A stretch of DNA of 64,000 nt. Origin: Diogma glabrata. Its lineage: Eukaryota; Arthropoda; Insecta; Diptera; Cylindrotomidae. Positions 11,575-21,000 of this stretch are shown here, piece by piece (the stretch's first letter is position 1; each line of letters opens with the position of its first letter). A program made the translations under genes and the position numbers. The DNA lies in NCBI GenBank assembly GCA_963693315.1, contig OY856188.1, positions 217,639,396 to 217,703,395 of the forward strand, written 5' to 3'. The notes below the pieces were generated by a model that saw only the letters and a program-made list of their open reading frames with translations, had not been told where the DNA came from and ran no database searches.

Positions 11575-14500
11575 TTACATCCCATGGAGGGATTTTGCCG
11601 TCTGTGCAATCAGCTTCCAATCGTCTCGTTCCATGACCAGTTGACCCCAGTTTCGACATCCTATATCACGAAGGTCTTGGATGATGTCATCACGCCAGCG
11701 TTGTCTAGGTCTTCCTCTTCGACGAACACCAGCTGGTTGTTGTTGGGACGCTTTTTTAATCATTCTATCTAATGGTGCCCTTTCTACATGACCAAACCAT
11801 CTAATCCGGTTAGATTTAATGAATCCGATTACATCGCAGCCTCCAAGAAGCTGTCTGATTTCATGATTCATTCGGATTCTATACTGATTTTCAGCAACTT
11901 TACATGGACCATAAATTGTTCGTATGACTTTCCTCTCGAATGTTGATAAAATTCTACAATCGGAGGAAGTCAGTGTCCAGCTTTCGCTTCCAAAGGTAAG
12001 CACAGGTCGAATTAATGCTTTGTAAAGTGTGAGTTTGCACGACTGCGAAAGATGTTTAGATCGCAAAAGTTTTGAGTATGCGTAGAAAACTCTGTATGCG
12101 GCTGAGACACGAGCTTTAATATCTGCCTGCATGTCATTTGACGATGTTATTACAGACCCGAGGTATTTGAAGTTTTCCACACGTTCCACTTCATAGTCGC
12201 CAGTATTCAGATTGCCGGGAGGTTTATTCCTGGATGTTGTTAATAGTTTAGTCTTGCCGGTGTTAATGCATAATCCAAGTCGTTTAGCATTTCTTTCAAG
12301 CCGAGAGAGACTATCCTTGATATCGCTTGTTCTACGTCCGAGAAGCACAATATCATCTGCATAGCCAAGAATTTGACTAGATTTGTTAAATATACAGTTT
12401 TGTGTCTCAATGCGGCTTTTTCTTATCGCGTACTCAAGCGCCAAATTAAATAGTACGGGTGCGAGTGCATCACCTTGTCGAACACCTGATGTTATATCAA
12501 AAGAGTCAGAAACTGACCCTTCGATTACTATTCTACAGTTTGATCCCGATGTTGTGAGTTTGCACAGAGAAACAAGTTTCTCTGGAATACCAAGGCATAT
12601 GAGTGCAGACCAGAGGTTGTCGCGGATGATACTATCATATGCTTGCTTGAAATCAACGTAGAGCTGGTGAATGCTGATGTTGTACTCCCAACATTTTTCC
12701 AGAATCATCCTTAAGGTAAAACATTGATCTGTGGTTGAACGGTTGGGACGAAAACCACACTGATAGTCGCCGATGATAGATTCGGCAAACGGGATGAGCC
12801 GAGCGAGTACGACATTAGCTAGTATTTTATATGCAGTGTTCAACAGTGCGATTCCACGATAATTTGCACACTTTAGGCGGTCACCTTTTTTATGTAGCGG
12901 AACAATGAGAGCTGTTTTCCATTCAGCAGGTAGTTCTTCTTGGTCCCAGATTGCAAGAATCAGATCATATATACGTGAGACCAGAGCTGCTCCTCCATTC
13001 TTAAGTAGTTCTGCAGGGATTCCATCGATACCTGGTGATTTGCCATTTTTTAATTTTTTGATGGCAGCTTCCACTTCTTCTATTGTTGGGTAAGGGACAA
13101 AAATCTCCTCACTTGACGGAGCAATTGCTCGAATAGGATGAACTTCGTTCGTCCTATTCAGTAGGTCTTGAAAGTGGGATCGCCATACTTCCAGCACATC
13201 ACGTTCACTTGTTGTAAGCTCGTTGTTTCCATTTTTGATGGCTGTAGATCTTGGGTGGAAATCTTTGGTCAGATTCCGCGCATTGGCAAAACACTCTTTC
13301 GAATTTCCATTAGCCGCATGTTGGTTGATGTTTTCGATACAGCTCTTCATGTGTTCGCGTTTCTTTTTCCGTAGGAGTTTTGCTGAGGCTTTTCTGGCGC
13401 ATAGATAATCAGTTTGGGAGCTTCGGGTATTTCTTGTTAACCATTTTTCTCGCAGCTTTTGTTTGTGCTCAATGCTTTCGCGGCACTCGTCATCAAACCA
13501 TTCGTTACGTGATTTCGGTGGTCGTTTTCCGATTGTAGTTTGTGCTGCGGATATGATGGTTGATTGAAGCGTTTGCCATTCTTCTTGTATGTTTAATGGC
13601 ATCTCAGATGGGATGTCATGCTCTTCTATGTTTTGCGTTACAATTTCCTGATATCTATTCAGTGTTTCCAGGTGTTTAAATGCTTCGACATTCCAGCGCA
13701 CGGTCTTTTTTGCTTGCCTATTAAATGTAGATGATAATTTGCACTTATACTTAAAGATGACAAGCATATGATCGGTGTCCATATCAGCACCTCTGTATGA
13801 TCGAACGTCAGTTACACTTGTAGAGTGTCTCTTAGAAATCATGACGTGATCGATTTGATTTTCAGTTCTTCCATCATTTGATTTCCACGTTGCTTTGTGG
13901 ATTCTCTTATGAGGAAAGAAAGTGCTAGATATTACTAGATCATACATCATAGCCAGTTCAGCTGTGCGAAAGCCGTTATTGTTACTAGCATGATGCAAGC
14001 TGTTAGGGCCGACATGTGTTTTAAGTTCTGCACTTCTACCAATTTGCGCATTGAAGTCACCTATCACGATTTTTATATCGTGCCGCGGGATGTTATTGAT
14101 GACTTCTTCGAGTTCTAGGAAGAACAGGTCTTTAATGTCATCTGCTTTGTCTTCAGTAGGTGCATGAACATTGATGATCGTTACATTAAATTTTTGCGTG
14201 CGGATTCTCATTGTGCATATCCGCATATTAATTGGGCGAAAGTCGATAACATGTTGATTCACGCGACGATGTGTGAGAAAGCCAACTCCAAATTCTCCTC
14301 CGTTTTCATGACCGCAATAGTAGAGAGTGTATCCTTTGGCTGTTTCGTGGATTCCACTCCCTGGCCATCTTAGTTCTTGTAACGCCACTATATCCAGTGT
14401 ATAGCTATTGATTTGGTTTGTAAGTTTCAGTAGATCTCCTGGTCTTCTAAGGCTTAGCACGTTCCAGGTTCCCATTTTTAAATCGTAGTCCGGGTACAGT

Positions 14501-14604
14501 TTCCGAGGTCGTTCTAATAGTGAATCCGAGATAATCCGAGGCCTGTGTACAGAATTCATGACAAGTAGTTTTTTACGGAAATGGGGTGTTAGCCCTTCGC
14601 CCAA
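11575..14604 (-). CDS. LINE endonuclease-reverse transcriptase (intact, 1009 aa)
   Basis: This is the single replication protein of the retrotransposon: it nicks target DNA and primes reverse transcription there. Residues about 41-290 form an APE-type endonuclease with its expected catalytic motifs: TWNV (46-49), QELRW with Glu77, GDFNAQIG (182-189), IDHV (251-254) and DTDH (276-279). A linker follows. The reverse transcriptase domain, about 505-830, has GKSPGIDGIP (521-530), NYRGIALL (581-588), YVDFKQAYDS with Asp651, SGVRQGDALAPVLFN and the YADD box (748-751). The C-terminal part (about 860-1009) carries IRPVLTFGSESW and a basic RRRGRPRQRW segment (961-970), typical of RTE-like proteins. 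No stop or frameshift interrupts it. The first Met is used as start by default; a Met at residue 16 or 44 would also keep the endonuclease. Base composition is less AT-rich than the intron. Confidence 0.93.
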   Translation of the reverse strand: MGEGLTPHFRKKLLVMNSVHRPRIISDSLLERPRKLYPDYDLKMGTWNVLSLRRPGDLLKLTNQINSYTLDIVALQELRWPGSGIHETAKGYTLYYCGHENGGEFGVGFLTHRRVNQHVIDFRPINMRICTMRIRTQKFNVTIINVHAPTEDKADDIKDLFFLELEEVINNIPRHDIKIVIGDFNAQIGRSAELKTHVGPNSLHHASNNNGFRTAELAMMYDLVISSTFFPHKRIHKATWKSNDGRTENQIDHVMISKRHSTSVTDVRSYRGADMDTDHMLVIFKYKCKLSSTFNRQAKKTVRWNVEAFKHLETLNRYQEIVTQNIEEHDIPSEMPLNIQEEWQTLQSTIISAAQTTIGKRPPKSRNEWFDDECRESIEHKQKLREKWLTRNTRSSQTDYLCARKASAKLLRKKKREHMKSCIENINQHAANGNSKECFANARNLTKDFHPRSTAIKNGNNELTTSERDVLEVWRSHFQDLLNRTNEVHPIRAIAPSSEEIFVPYPTIEEVEAAIKKLKNGKSPGIDGIPAELLKNGGAALVSRIYDLILAIWDQEELPAEWKTALIVPLHKKGDRLKCANYRGIALLNTAYKILANVVLARLIPFAESIIGDYQCGFRPNRSTTDQCFTLRMILEKCWEYNISIHQLYVDFKQAYDSIIRDNLWSALICLGIPEKLVSLCKLTTSGSNCRIVIEGSVSDSFDITSGVRQGDALAPVLFNLALEYAIRKSRIETQNCIFNKSSQILGYADDIVLLGRRTSDIKDSLSRLERNAKRLGLCINTGKTKLLTTSRNKPPGNLNTGDYEVERVENFKYLGSVITSSNDMQADIKARVSAAYRVFYAYSKLLRSKHLSQSCKLTLYKALIRPVLTFGSESWTLTSSDCRILSTFERKVIRTIYGPCKVAENQYRIRMNHEIRQLLGGCDVIGFIKSNRIRWFGHVERAPLDRMIKKASQQQPAGVRRRGRPRQRWRDDIIQDLRDIGCRNWGQLVMERDDWKLIAQTAKSLHGM

Positions 14605-14660
14605 CCCAAATTTTCGTGAATGGGTTCGTTCTGCATCTTTAGGTCACCAGAAACAACCTT

Positions 14661-14822
14661 TTTACATGTTTATATAGCGAGCCGCTTGATCCAAGACAGA
14701 CGCCCGCTACAAACCGCCCCTAACATGGAGAACAGACGCTTGCTACACGTTTATATAGCGAGCCGCTTGATCCAAGACAGACGCCCGCTCCAAGCCGCCC
14801 CTAACATGGAGAACAGACGCTT
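14661..14822 (-). repeat. 81-bp tandem repeat in the LINE 5' leader (2 copies)
   Basis: Two head-to-tail copies with an 81-bp period differ at only a few bases. They contain TATATAGCGAGCCGCTTGAT and AACATGGAGAACAGACGC. They lie just upstream of the ORF on the minus strand, where many LINEs carry repeated promoter units. A promoter role is inference. The period is 27 codons, which leaves an open frame on the + strand that I do not regard as a gene. Confidence 0.85.
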
Positions 14823-14978
14823 GAGTTGCATTGGTTTTGTGGCGCCAATGACTCGCCATGGTGCAGAATCATTGAGTATAAGCAGTATTTACTCTGCCCC
14901 TCTCAACTACACCAACCTAATTCTGTTAGCATTACCCAGGTAGCACGGCGTGGACGTAGAATTTCGGATTTCACTACC

Positions 14979-14990
14979 CATGAAGCGATC
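14979..14990. repeat. Target-site duplication of the RTE-like LINE (right copy)
   Basis: CATGAAGCGATC is identical to 11543-11554 and marks the 5' end of the element, so the insertion appears full length or nearly so. Confidence 0.88.
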
Positions 14991-15377
14991 CGGTTTCATT
15001 AATTTGGATTTTTTTTTGAATGAATCATTATTTTTTTTTGAATGAATTTGTTATACGATTGTGACAACCTCCGTACTTTAGTTCTTCCTAGTGGTATTCA
15101 AGATAACGTGAGATAAAATTAGCACGAGCCAGATCTCACTAGTCATGGTGATATTTATTAGGTGTGATAGCTGCTGAATTCTATTCAGTCAACGGTAACA
15201 CCCTTCAAGCCTAATTAAAATATTCATTGATAATAAAGTATTGTTTGAGCCTTCATATATTTTCATTAGAAAAAATGCAAATGCAAATTTCAAAAAAATT
15301 GTTTTACACCAACTTATCATGAAATATTAGTCTATATGTCATATTTTACTATATATTAGAATTATTTTTAGTAATTT

Positions 15378-15439
15378 GAGTTTTACTAAATTTAAACAAC
15401 ATCCGATCTAAAGGATGTTGTTTAAATTTAGTAAAACTC
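15378..15439. repeat. Perfect hairpin, 27-bp arms, 8-nt loop
   Basis: GAGTTTTACTAAATTTAAAC plus AACATCC is followed by the loop GATCTAAA and the exact reverse complement of the arm. It lies 390 bp from the LINE insertion and is probably a very short MITE remnant. Confidence 0.9.
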
Positions 15440-16698
15440 AGATTTTTACAATCAAATCACCATTCATAAAAAAACTACGAACGAAACGAACAGTATGCTC
15501 GTTCGCAAAGTAAATAGAAAACAACAAATTTTGTTTTTCGTCAAACGGCTGTAAAATTTAACTTTACAGCTGCGTAGGAGAAGGTTAAAGTCTTACTTTT
15601 TATCATATAACGCCATTTTTTTGTTTTTTTTGCGGCAGCAATAATGCAACTTTCATATTTTTACGCCGGCAGAAAAAGTGTTACCATTTTTTCCATATTT
15701 TTATGGCGGCAGCAAAAGTAACATAACATGAGATTATGAATTAATAAAAATATGTTGAATAAGACCGAAATATTTGTTATTTTTACACCCAAATATAGTT
15801 AAACAATTTGACAACAAAAAGTAACAAATATTTTGATTGGATTGTGAAATTTTGAATTATTGTATAACCGTGACAACAAAAAATTAAAAAATATTTTGAC
15901 TGTATTATGAAATTTTTAATTGAAAGGTTGCTTTGATCAAAAATTTTATTTTTATATAAAAAACTATACAAACAATTTGTTTGATTGTTTAGAAATTATT
16001 GTTCAAATGTTCTAAACGATCAATACATTTTTGCGTTTTGTGATTTTTGGAAACATCAAGGACAAGAAAAGCTATTCTGCACCTTACAAAACGTCGGGCA
16101 ACTCGAATCCTATTTCGTATTCTAAATTCTAATGGACAATACTAAATTTATCTAGAAGTGTGATTGATCCTATGATTCTTTTTCAGAGTGGAGAAAATTT
16201 AGTCTTTCGAATCATGTTTTACATCAAAATAAGGGTAGCAAACTTAGCAAATATTCACAATTTTGAATAATGTTTATAAATGTAATTATGTACTTGAAGC
16301 TGATTCACGCCTTAAGCTGATTAAAAATTCTTACCGCAAAAAAAGGTTTGACCAATTGGTCGTCCAGACAAAGAAACCAGAGTGCCGATTTAAATGTTTT
16401 TTAGCTTTGGAAAAGCTTTGGATTTAAATTGGATAAAATAGAAAATGGGAAAAGGAGCATGCTGATCAACTGTTTTTCTGAAATCTGAATACTAAGTTCT
16501 GTCATTCGATTTTGATAATAATTGGTACGTAAGCTTTTAGTGCAGTTTTCCAAAAGCACTTGGGCAAAATTAGACTGGGGGAAAATAGGGTTTGTTTGAA
16601 ATATCTGTTTATTTGAAACATGAATAACTTGTGCGTTGTGTTAGTTTCAGTTTTGATGAAACTTGATTGTAGTGGCATATTGAATATCGTTTTTTTAC
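15440..16698. other. Intron sequence with short degenerate repeats
   Basis: The region contains a small hairpin (GCTGTAAA...TTTACAGC, about 15548-15571) and, at about 15605-15720, two loose repeats of a GCGGCAG/ATATTTTTAYGSCGGCAG motif. Nothing coding was identified. Confidence 0.5.
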
Positions 16699-16706
16699 AT
16701 AATTTG
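16699..16706. repeat. 8-bp target duplication, hAT element (left)
   Basis: ATAATTTG is identical to 18021-18028 and directly abuts the terminal inverted repeat. Confidence 0.9.
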
Positions 16707-16950
16707 CAGTGGCGAAGCGTCGGTATAGACACACTAGACAGTGTCTACCCAAACATAATATAAATATGAAACTTTATTTTCATATTGTTCGCATAATGTC
16801 GACTTAATACTATTTTGTCAAACGTTCTAAGAAAATCATTAAGTTTTAATACAATAATTAGAACAAAAACAATTCAGCTATGTTCCCGAAACTTTAATAC
16901 AAACGTTTCCCAGTTTCATGTACAAACAAACAAAAATGTTTTTCTCACTG

Positions 16951-17222
16951 CAGTAGACATTTCAAATTATGACTACCAAAATAAGCAATAGCAACAACAA
17001 CAAATTTTCAACTTTTGTTCCTTCTTGGATAGACAGTTTTGTTTCTGTCTATTTTTGTTTCCAAATTTGCTGAGAAACATCAGTAGACGTTTCAAATTAT
17101 GACTACCAAAATAAGCAATAGCAACAACAACAAATTTTCAACTTTTGTTCCTTCTTGGATAGACAGTTTTGTTTATGTCTATTTCTGTTTATATATTTTG
17201 TTTCCAAATTTTTTGAGAAACA
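16951..17222. repeat. 130-bp direct duplication inside the hAT element
   Basis: CAGTAGACATTTCAAATTAT begins a unit at 16951 that restarts at 17081 with one substitution in that word. The second copy has a small extra TATATATTTTG insertion. Each unit contains AGACAG...CTGTCT and CAACAACAAC words. Confidence 0.9.
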
Positions 17223-17344
17223 TATTATGCGAAATATTTTTGACAAAAATTGTAATTATTAGTTAGATGTTTCTTGAGCAATTTTTTGTGTGATTGTGAA
17301 TTCGATTCTACGACTTCTGAATAACAGGAAAAGTTGGAAAATAA

Positions 17345-17632
17345 ATTTGAATCTTTGATTCTGGATTAATTTTTGGAATATTTTTAGAATTTTGAAAAAA
17401 GTTTCAATCTTTGATTATGTTATAATTTTTGCAATATTTTTGGCATTTTGGGAAAAGATTGAATTTTTGATTTTGTTATAGTTCTTGCATTAATTTTGGA
17501 ATTTGAAAATACTTTCAATTTTTGATTTTGTAATAATTTTTAGAAAATTTTTGGAATGTTGAAAAAGTTTAGATTTTGGATTTTGTTATAATTTTTGGAA
17601 TATTTTTAGAATTTTGAAAAAATTTATTTATA
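17345..17632. repeat. Minisatellite of about 56 bp inside the hAT element (about 5 copies)
   Basis: The motif (C/T)TTTGATTNTG...TAATTTTTGGAATATTTT...AATTTTGAAAA recurs at about 17353, 17409, 17464, 17520 and 17575. Copies are diverged but evenly spaced. The sequence is non-coding. Confidence 0.8.
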
Positions 17633-18020
17633 CTTTTACAAAGAATTTTATGTTTAATATTCATCGCTCCCTAAAACTTAAAACAATGTTTTTGTTAATC
17701 TACAATATCCTTTATCTTTTGTACAAAATATTTTTATTTCAAAATTTTTAAAATTTTTAATTTTGATTTAGATTGAACAATCTTTTTTTAAATAATTTGC
17801 TTGCCGCGAATAAAAAATATAGTATATGATGCACGGACGTAAGTCATTTTAAATGTGGGTGCAAATCTCGGTTGGCGCTTCGACTCACAAACTCCACATA
17901 CGTCCAAAAACCTTAGCTTTCTGTACTCTCATCTTAATGTACTATAATTAGTTTCTACTGGCAAATTAATAAAACTTTTGAATATGTCTACCCTAGTTTC
18001 AGAAGCACGCTTCGCCACTG

Positions 18021-18028
18021 ATAATTTG
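18021..18028. repeat. 8-bp target duplication, hAT element (right)
   Basis: ATAATTTG is identical to 16699-16706. Confidence 0.9.
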
Positions 18029-18620
18029 TAACCACTTGTATTTTGTATTGGAAATAACTTCGAATGATTTGCATTCAAAAGAAAAGTGCCAAACAAATAA
18101 TAATCTTTTAAGTGAATCTAATTTTCTATAAATGTGCATCACTTAAAATGTTTTTTTTTATTTAGGGCTTTATTCCCGGACACATATTTATTGAGCGTTA
18201 TTTTGATTGTTATCACTCAATTATTAATAAACTGCAAACTAACTTTTACTTTATTTTATTTTAACAAACAATATATTGATGCAACTGAAATAACTTTATT
18301 TTTATTCGCCTCCATATTAAAATGGTACTCTATTACTGTGATTTGCGGCCGTAAAGTGTCACTTTAGAGCCATATATTTTGTTTTCATAGTTACGTCCAA
18401 AAAAGTAAAAACCATTTGTATTTGTTTAAATTCTATAAAAAATAAATTTTTTTATCAAAGCAACCTTTAAATTCAAAATCTCACAATCCAATTAAAATTA
18501 TTGTTATTATTTTGTTGTCATAGATATACAATTGTTTTGAAAAAAATAAGACGATTTAAATGACGTGCGTAAACCAATGGATATCAATGGGAATTGTTCA
18601 CTCCAATTAAGGGTGTTTTG
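18029..18620. other. Intron sequence, no gene seen
   Basis: This is AT-rich. The start GGGCTTTATTCCCGGACAC (about 18164) resembles GGGCCCTATTCCCGAACAC at about 21001 and may be the end of a shared repeat, but no partner end was found. Confidence 0.4.
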
Positions 18621-18850
18621 AGAAGCTTATACAATAGAAGCTTATACAGAAGCTTATACAGAAGCTTATACAGTGTTTGGTGAAATCTTTTGATTACAGT
18701 TTGAAGATGGTTGGTAACTTGTTGTCCGTAACTTATGAGATCCTAGTGAAGCCTATGAGATGCTTATACAGTGTTTGGTGAAATCTTTCGATTATAGTTT
18801 GAGGATGGTTGGTAACTTGTTGTCCGTAACTTATGAGATCCTAGTAACTG
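18621..18850. repeat. AAGCTTATACAG short array plus 98-bp tandem duplication
   Basis: Four copies of (A)GAAGCTTATACA run into a 98-bp unit (18664-18761) that is repeated from 18762 to about 18845. Each unit contains GTGTTTGGTGAAATCTTT and GGTTGGTAACTTGTTGTCCG. The array abuts the integrase end of the adjacent Gypsy remnant. Confidence 0.88.
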
Positions 18851-18857
18851 ATTTAGT

Positions 18858-19359
18858 TTTGAAAAGAAGTTACTCTCAAATTGACCGCCTTGGTCGGTCG
18901 TTATCTCTAGTTGGACTCCAAACCTATAGAAATATACTGGTCAATGAAGGCACGTGTAGCGGTCGATGTCTTCATGTCTCGTAACGGAATTGGGACCACG
19001 GAAGGAGGTATATGAAAACCCATTTGATGGTGAAAAGGGTCCAACTAAGTCCAAATGAATATTTTCGAAGTGGTCAGAGGGTATAAGGTAAATCGACCAT
19101 TTTCGGTACGAGTGTGTTGATGTACCTTGGAACTCTGGCACGGAACACAAGTTTTAGACCAATACTCAGTATCGGTATTCATGCTTGGCCAGTAATCTTT
19201 TGAAGATATTAATTTTCTACTCCTTCTAACCCCTGGATGTGAGAGACTGTGGATTTTATCAAATACGGTGCGACGCATTTCATTTGGAATGTAAGGTCTG
19301 TTCCTACCGTTTGAGACTTCACACCATATGAACATCAATTCCGGTGTGAAGGATTTCAT
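18858..19359 (-). pseudogene. Gypsy-1 integrase fragment
   Basis: The minus-strand frame (19045-19359) begins with an H2C2 zinc-binding module: HSLSHPGVRRSRKLISSKDYWP followed by the CVPCQSSK pair, residues about 37-77 of that frame. The core follows in other frames: HLDLVGPFSP, with its first catalytic Asp, at about 19050-19080, and further core remnants toward 18870. At least two frameshifts and several stops separate these parts. The last catalytic Glu region and the C-terminal domain are absent. Confidence 0.85.
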
Positions 19360-19364
19360 GAAAT

Positions 19365-19737
19365 CTAGGAATCTTTTTGTCGAGATAATGTGTCTGCTAC
19401 GACATTGCTTGCGCCCTTTATATGTCGGATGTCTGAAGTGAATCTAGAAATGTAATTTGACTGACTAGACTGCACAAAATCTTTTGGTGCGTCAGACTTG
19501 AGAACGGTGGTCAGAGGTTTGCGGTCTTTGAAAATAATCAAAGGCCTACTGTCGACAAAGCACTGATAGTTCTCTGTCAAAAGCAGAGTACCTTTGCTCG
19601 GATGGAGAGAGTTTTCGGGAAAAGAAGGTTAGGAGATACCAACGTCCTCTAAATTCTTGCTCCAAAACAGCACACATTGCGAAACCTGAGCAATCTGTTG
19701 TGACAGCTGTCTTGGCATTTTGTAAAGGGTGAACCAA
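19365..19737 (-). pseudogene. Gypsy-1 RNase H fragment
   Basis: The minus-strand sequence shows TDCSGFAMCAVLEQEF, LLTFFSRKLSPSEQRYSAFDREL and then the end motif HIKGASNVVADTLSR. These are the expected landmarks of a Ty3/Gypsy RNase H, from the first Asp to the segment just before integrase. A frameshift near 19560 separates the two halves. Confidence 0.88.
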
Positions 19738-19757
19738 CAGAGTTGCAGTAACCAGTG

Positions 19758-20401
19758 CTACTTTGATCCGGTCAGAAGCAGATGAGCATTCTGAAGGCCA
19801 ATCATCTCCGCCAAGTGCACTATGAATCGGTGATAGTAGTTCATCATACCGATAAATCGTTGAAGTTGCTTAAATGATGTTGGAATCGGAAAATCTCGGA
19901 TAGTCACGATTCGATCCGCAGATGGCTTAATCTTTAATGATTTCATGACTGAAAAAATTAAGCACGGTTGCGCCGAATTCACATTTTGAAGGCTTGATCC
20001 TGAGATCGTAATCCATGAGACGCTGAAATAAAAGACGAAGATGCTAGTGATGTTCATCTTCACTTTTGCTAGCTCCCAGTATATCGTCGACATACTCAAA
20101 AACAAAGTCCAGAACTGTTGTTACTTCGTTCATGAACTTTTGAAATGTTTGGGCTGCGTTTCGAAGACCATAAGGCATGAGCACGAATTCATAAAGACTG
20201 AATGGTACTGCGATTTTGGGACCAGGTGCAATCCTTTTTTGGTACCAGGTGAAGTGGCAATGCAGCAGATGAAGAAGATGGACGACAGAGACCTAATCTA
20301 CCCATATGTTCAAATAAATATTCTGTGATTTTGTGTTTTTCAGGACATAATCGTCTAAGACGTGAGAATGGCAGATGTCCTTCTGTAACTATATGATGCA
20401 C
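19758..20401 (-). pseudogene. Gypsy-1 reverse transcriptase fragment
   Basis: The minus-strand pieces include an N-terminal RT segment (20189-20401, with PLHLVPKKD) and the C-terminal thumb region (19758-20105, with GIKPSADRI-like sequence, DFPIPTSFKQLQRFIGMMNY and YHRFI). The palm segment between them is frameshifted and I could not read an intact YxDD box. Confidence 0.85.
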
Positions 20402-20506
20402 AACGTTGTGTTTAACTGGAGTGTCATAGTTGGGTTCATGTGTGAGACTGACAAAGTTTTTTTAATAGGTTTCCATATCATCATCATCCAGGTTTCCATA
20501 TCAACA

Positions 20507-20770
20507 TTAATCTACGTTTGTTATTATAGCTGCCACTGTAAGTTCAGTATTTGTGTCCAATAATCGTTTGTTTTTTAGATCGATGAGAATACCATACTTG
20601 GTGAGAAAATCTGCGCCAATTATTGGACGGTTAACCTCGCCAACTATGAAGGTATGATGGAACACCCTACGAAGCCCAAGATCAACTTGGAGGAGTTTGG
20701 TTCCAAATTTCTTGATTGGAGTACCATTTGCAGCTAACAAAAAATCTTCAGATTTTGGAATAACCGACAC
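20507..20770 (-). pseudogene. Gypsy-1 aspartic protease remnant
   Basis: The minus-strand open frame has FHHTFIVGEV and then PIIGADFLTKYGILIDLKN near its C terminus. This is the conserved end of retroelement aspartic proteases, where ILGADFL is the second flap-side motif. The catalytic D-S/T-G triad lies upstream of this frame, at about 20780-20800, where VDAGADVS can be read in continuation. Confidence 0.8.
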
Positions 20771-20869
20771 ATCAGCTCCTGCGTCGACTAGAAAATTAGG
20801 TCGCGTTCGAAGACATTTGATGATAAGACGATGTGTTATTAATTTCCCAATGTCCGTCGTTGTAACATT

Positions 20870-20960
20870 GGGTTTGTTTCGTTTCCCGAACCTGTGTTTG
20901 ATGTGGATTTGTTGTCACGAAAAGTGCAATCGTTTCCTCCACATTTGCGCCCGCCATAGT
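20870..20960 (-). pseudogene. Possible gag Cys-rich remnant upstream of Gypsy-1 protease
   Basis: Minus-strand reading SIDYGGRKCGGNDCTFRDN resembles the incomplete zinc-knuckle end (YG..A.KC..PC) seen before protease in some insect Gypsy elements. Only two Cys are visible. Confidence 0.35.
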
Positions 20961-21000
20961 CAATCGACAAAATGGTTAATTTCACCAAAATGCTTTCTGG

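Larger units (their letters stand above)
11555..14978 (-). mobile_element. RTE-like non-LTR retrotransposon, apparently full length
   Basis: This 3,424-bp element is antisense to hth. A perfect 12-bp target-site duplication (CATGAAGCGATC) lies immediately outside both ends, at 11543-11554 and 14979-14990. On the minus strand the element has a leader of about 370 bp with two 81-bp tandem repeats, one ORF of 1009 codons, and a 3' tail of only 20 nt that ends in a GA microsatellite. One EN-RT ORF, a very short 3' UTR and a microsatellite tail are hallmarks of the RTE group. Clade assignment rests on this layout and the ORF motifs, not on a tree. The intact ORF and perfect target duplication point to a recent insertion. 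Confidence 0.9.
16707..18020. mobile_element. Non-autonomous hAT transposon (1,314 bp)
   Basis: The 14-bp terminal inverted repeats CAGTGGCGAAGCGT (16707-16720) and ACGCTTCGCCACTG (18007-18020) are perfect. They are flanked by a perfect 8-bp target duplication, ATAATTTG (16699-16706 and 18021-18028). A CAGNG terminus with an 8-bp duplication is diagnostic of the hAT superfamily. Just inside both ends a GTCTACCC/GGGTAGAC motif also repeats in inverted orientation. The interior has no transposase ORF. It contains a 130-bp direct duplication and an array with a period of about 56 bp, so it must have been mobilised in trans. Confidence 0.93.
18858..20960 (-). mobile_element. Ty3/Gypsy-type LTR retrotransposon remnant (pol only)
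   Basis: Read on the minus strand, the order is a possible Cys-rich gag end (about 20870-20960), aspartic protease, reverse transcriptase, RNase H, zinc-binding integrase, and the start of the integrase core. The PR-RT-RH-IN order defines Ty3/Gypsy. The copy is broken by several frameshifts and stops, and no LTR was recognised on either side. The gag is otherwise missing. It is an inactive relic inside the hth intron. Confidence 0.88.

Noticed and set aside
11584..14373. Several + strand open frames of 60-92 codons
   Set aside because: All lie opposite the 1009-codon LINE ORF and are shadows of it.
14620..14943. Open frame of 107 codons on the + strand with an internal peptide repeat
   Set aside because: It is the opposite strand of the LINE leader. 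The repeat peptide comes from the 81-bp tandem DNA units, and the frame matches no family.
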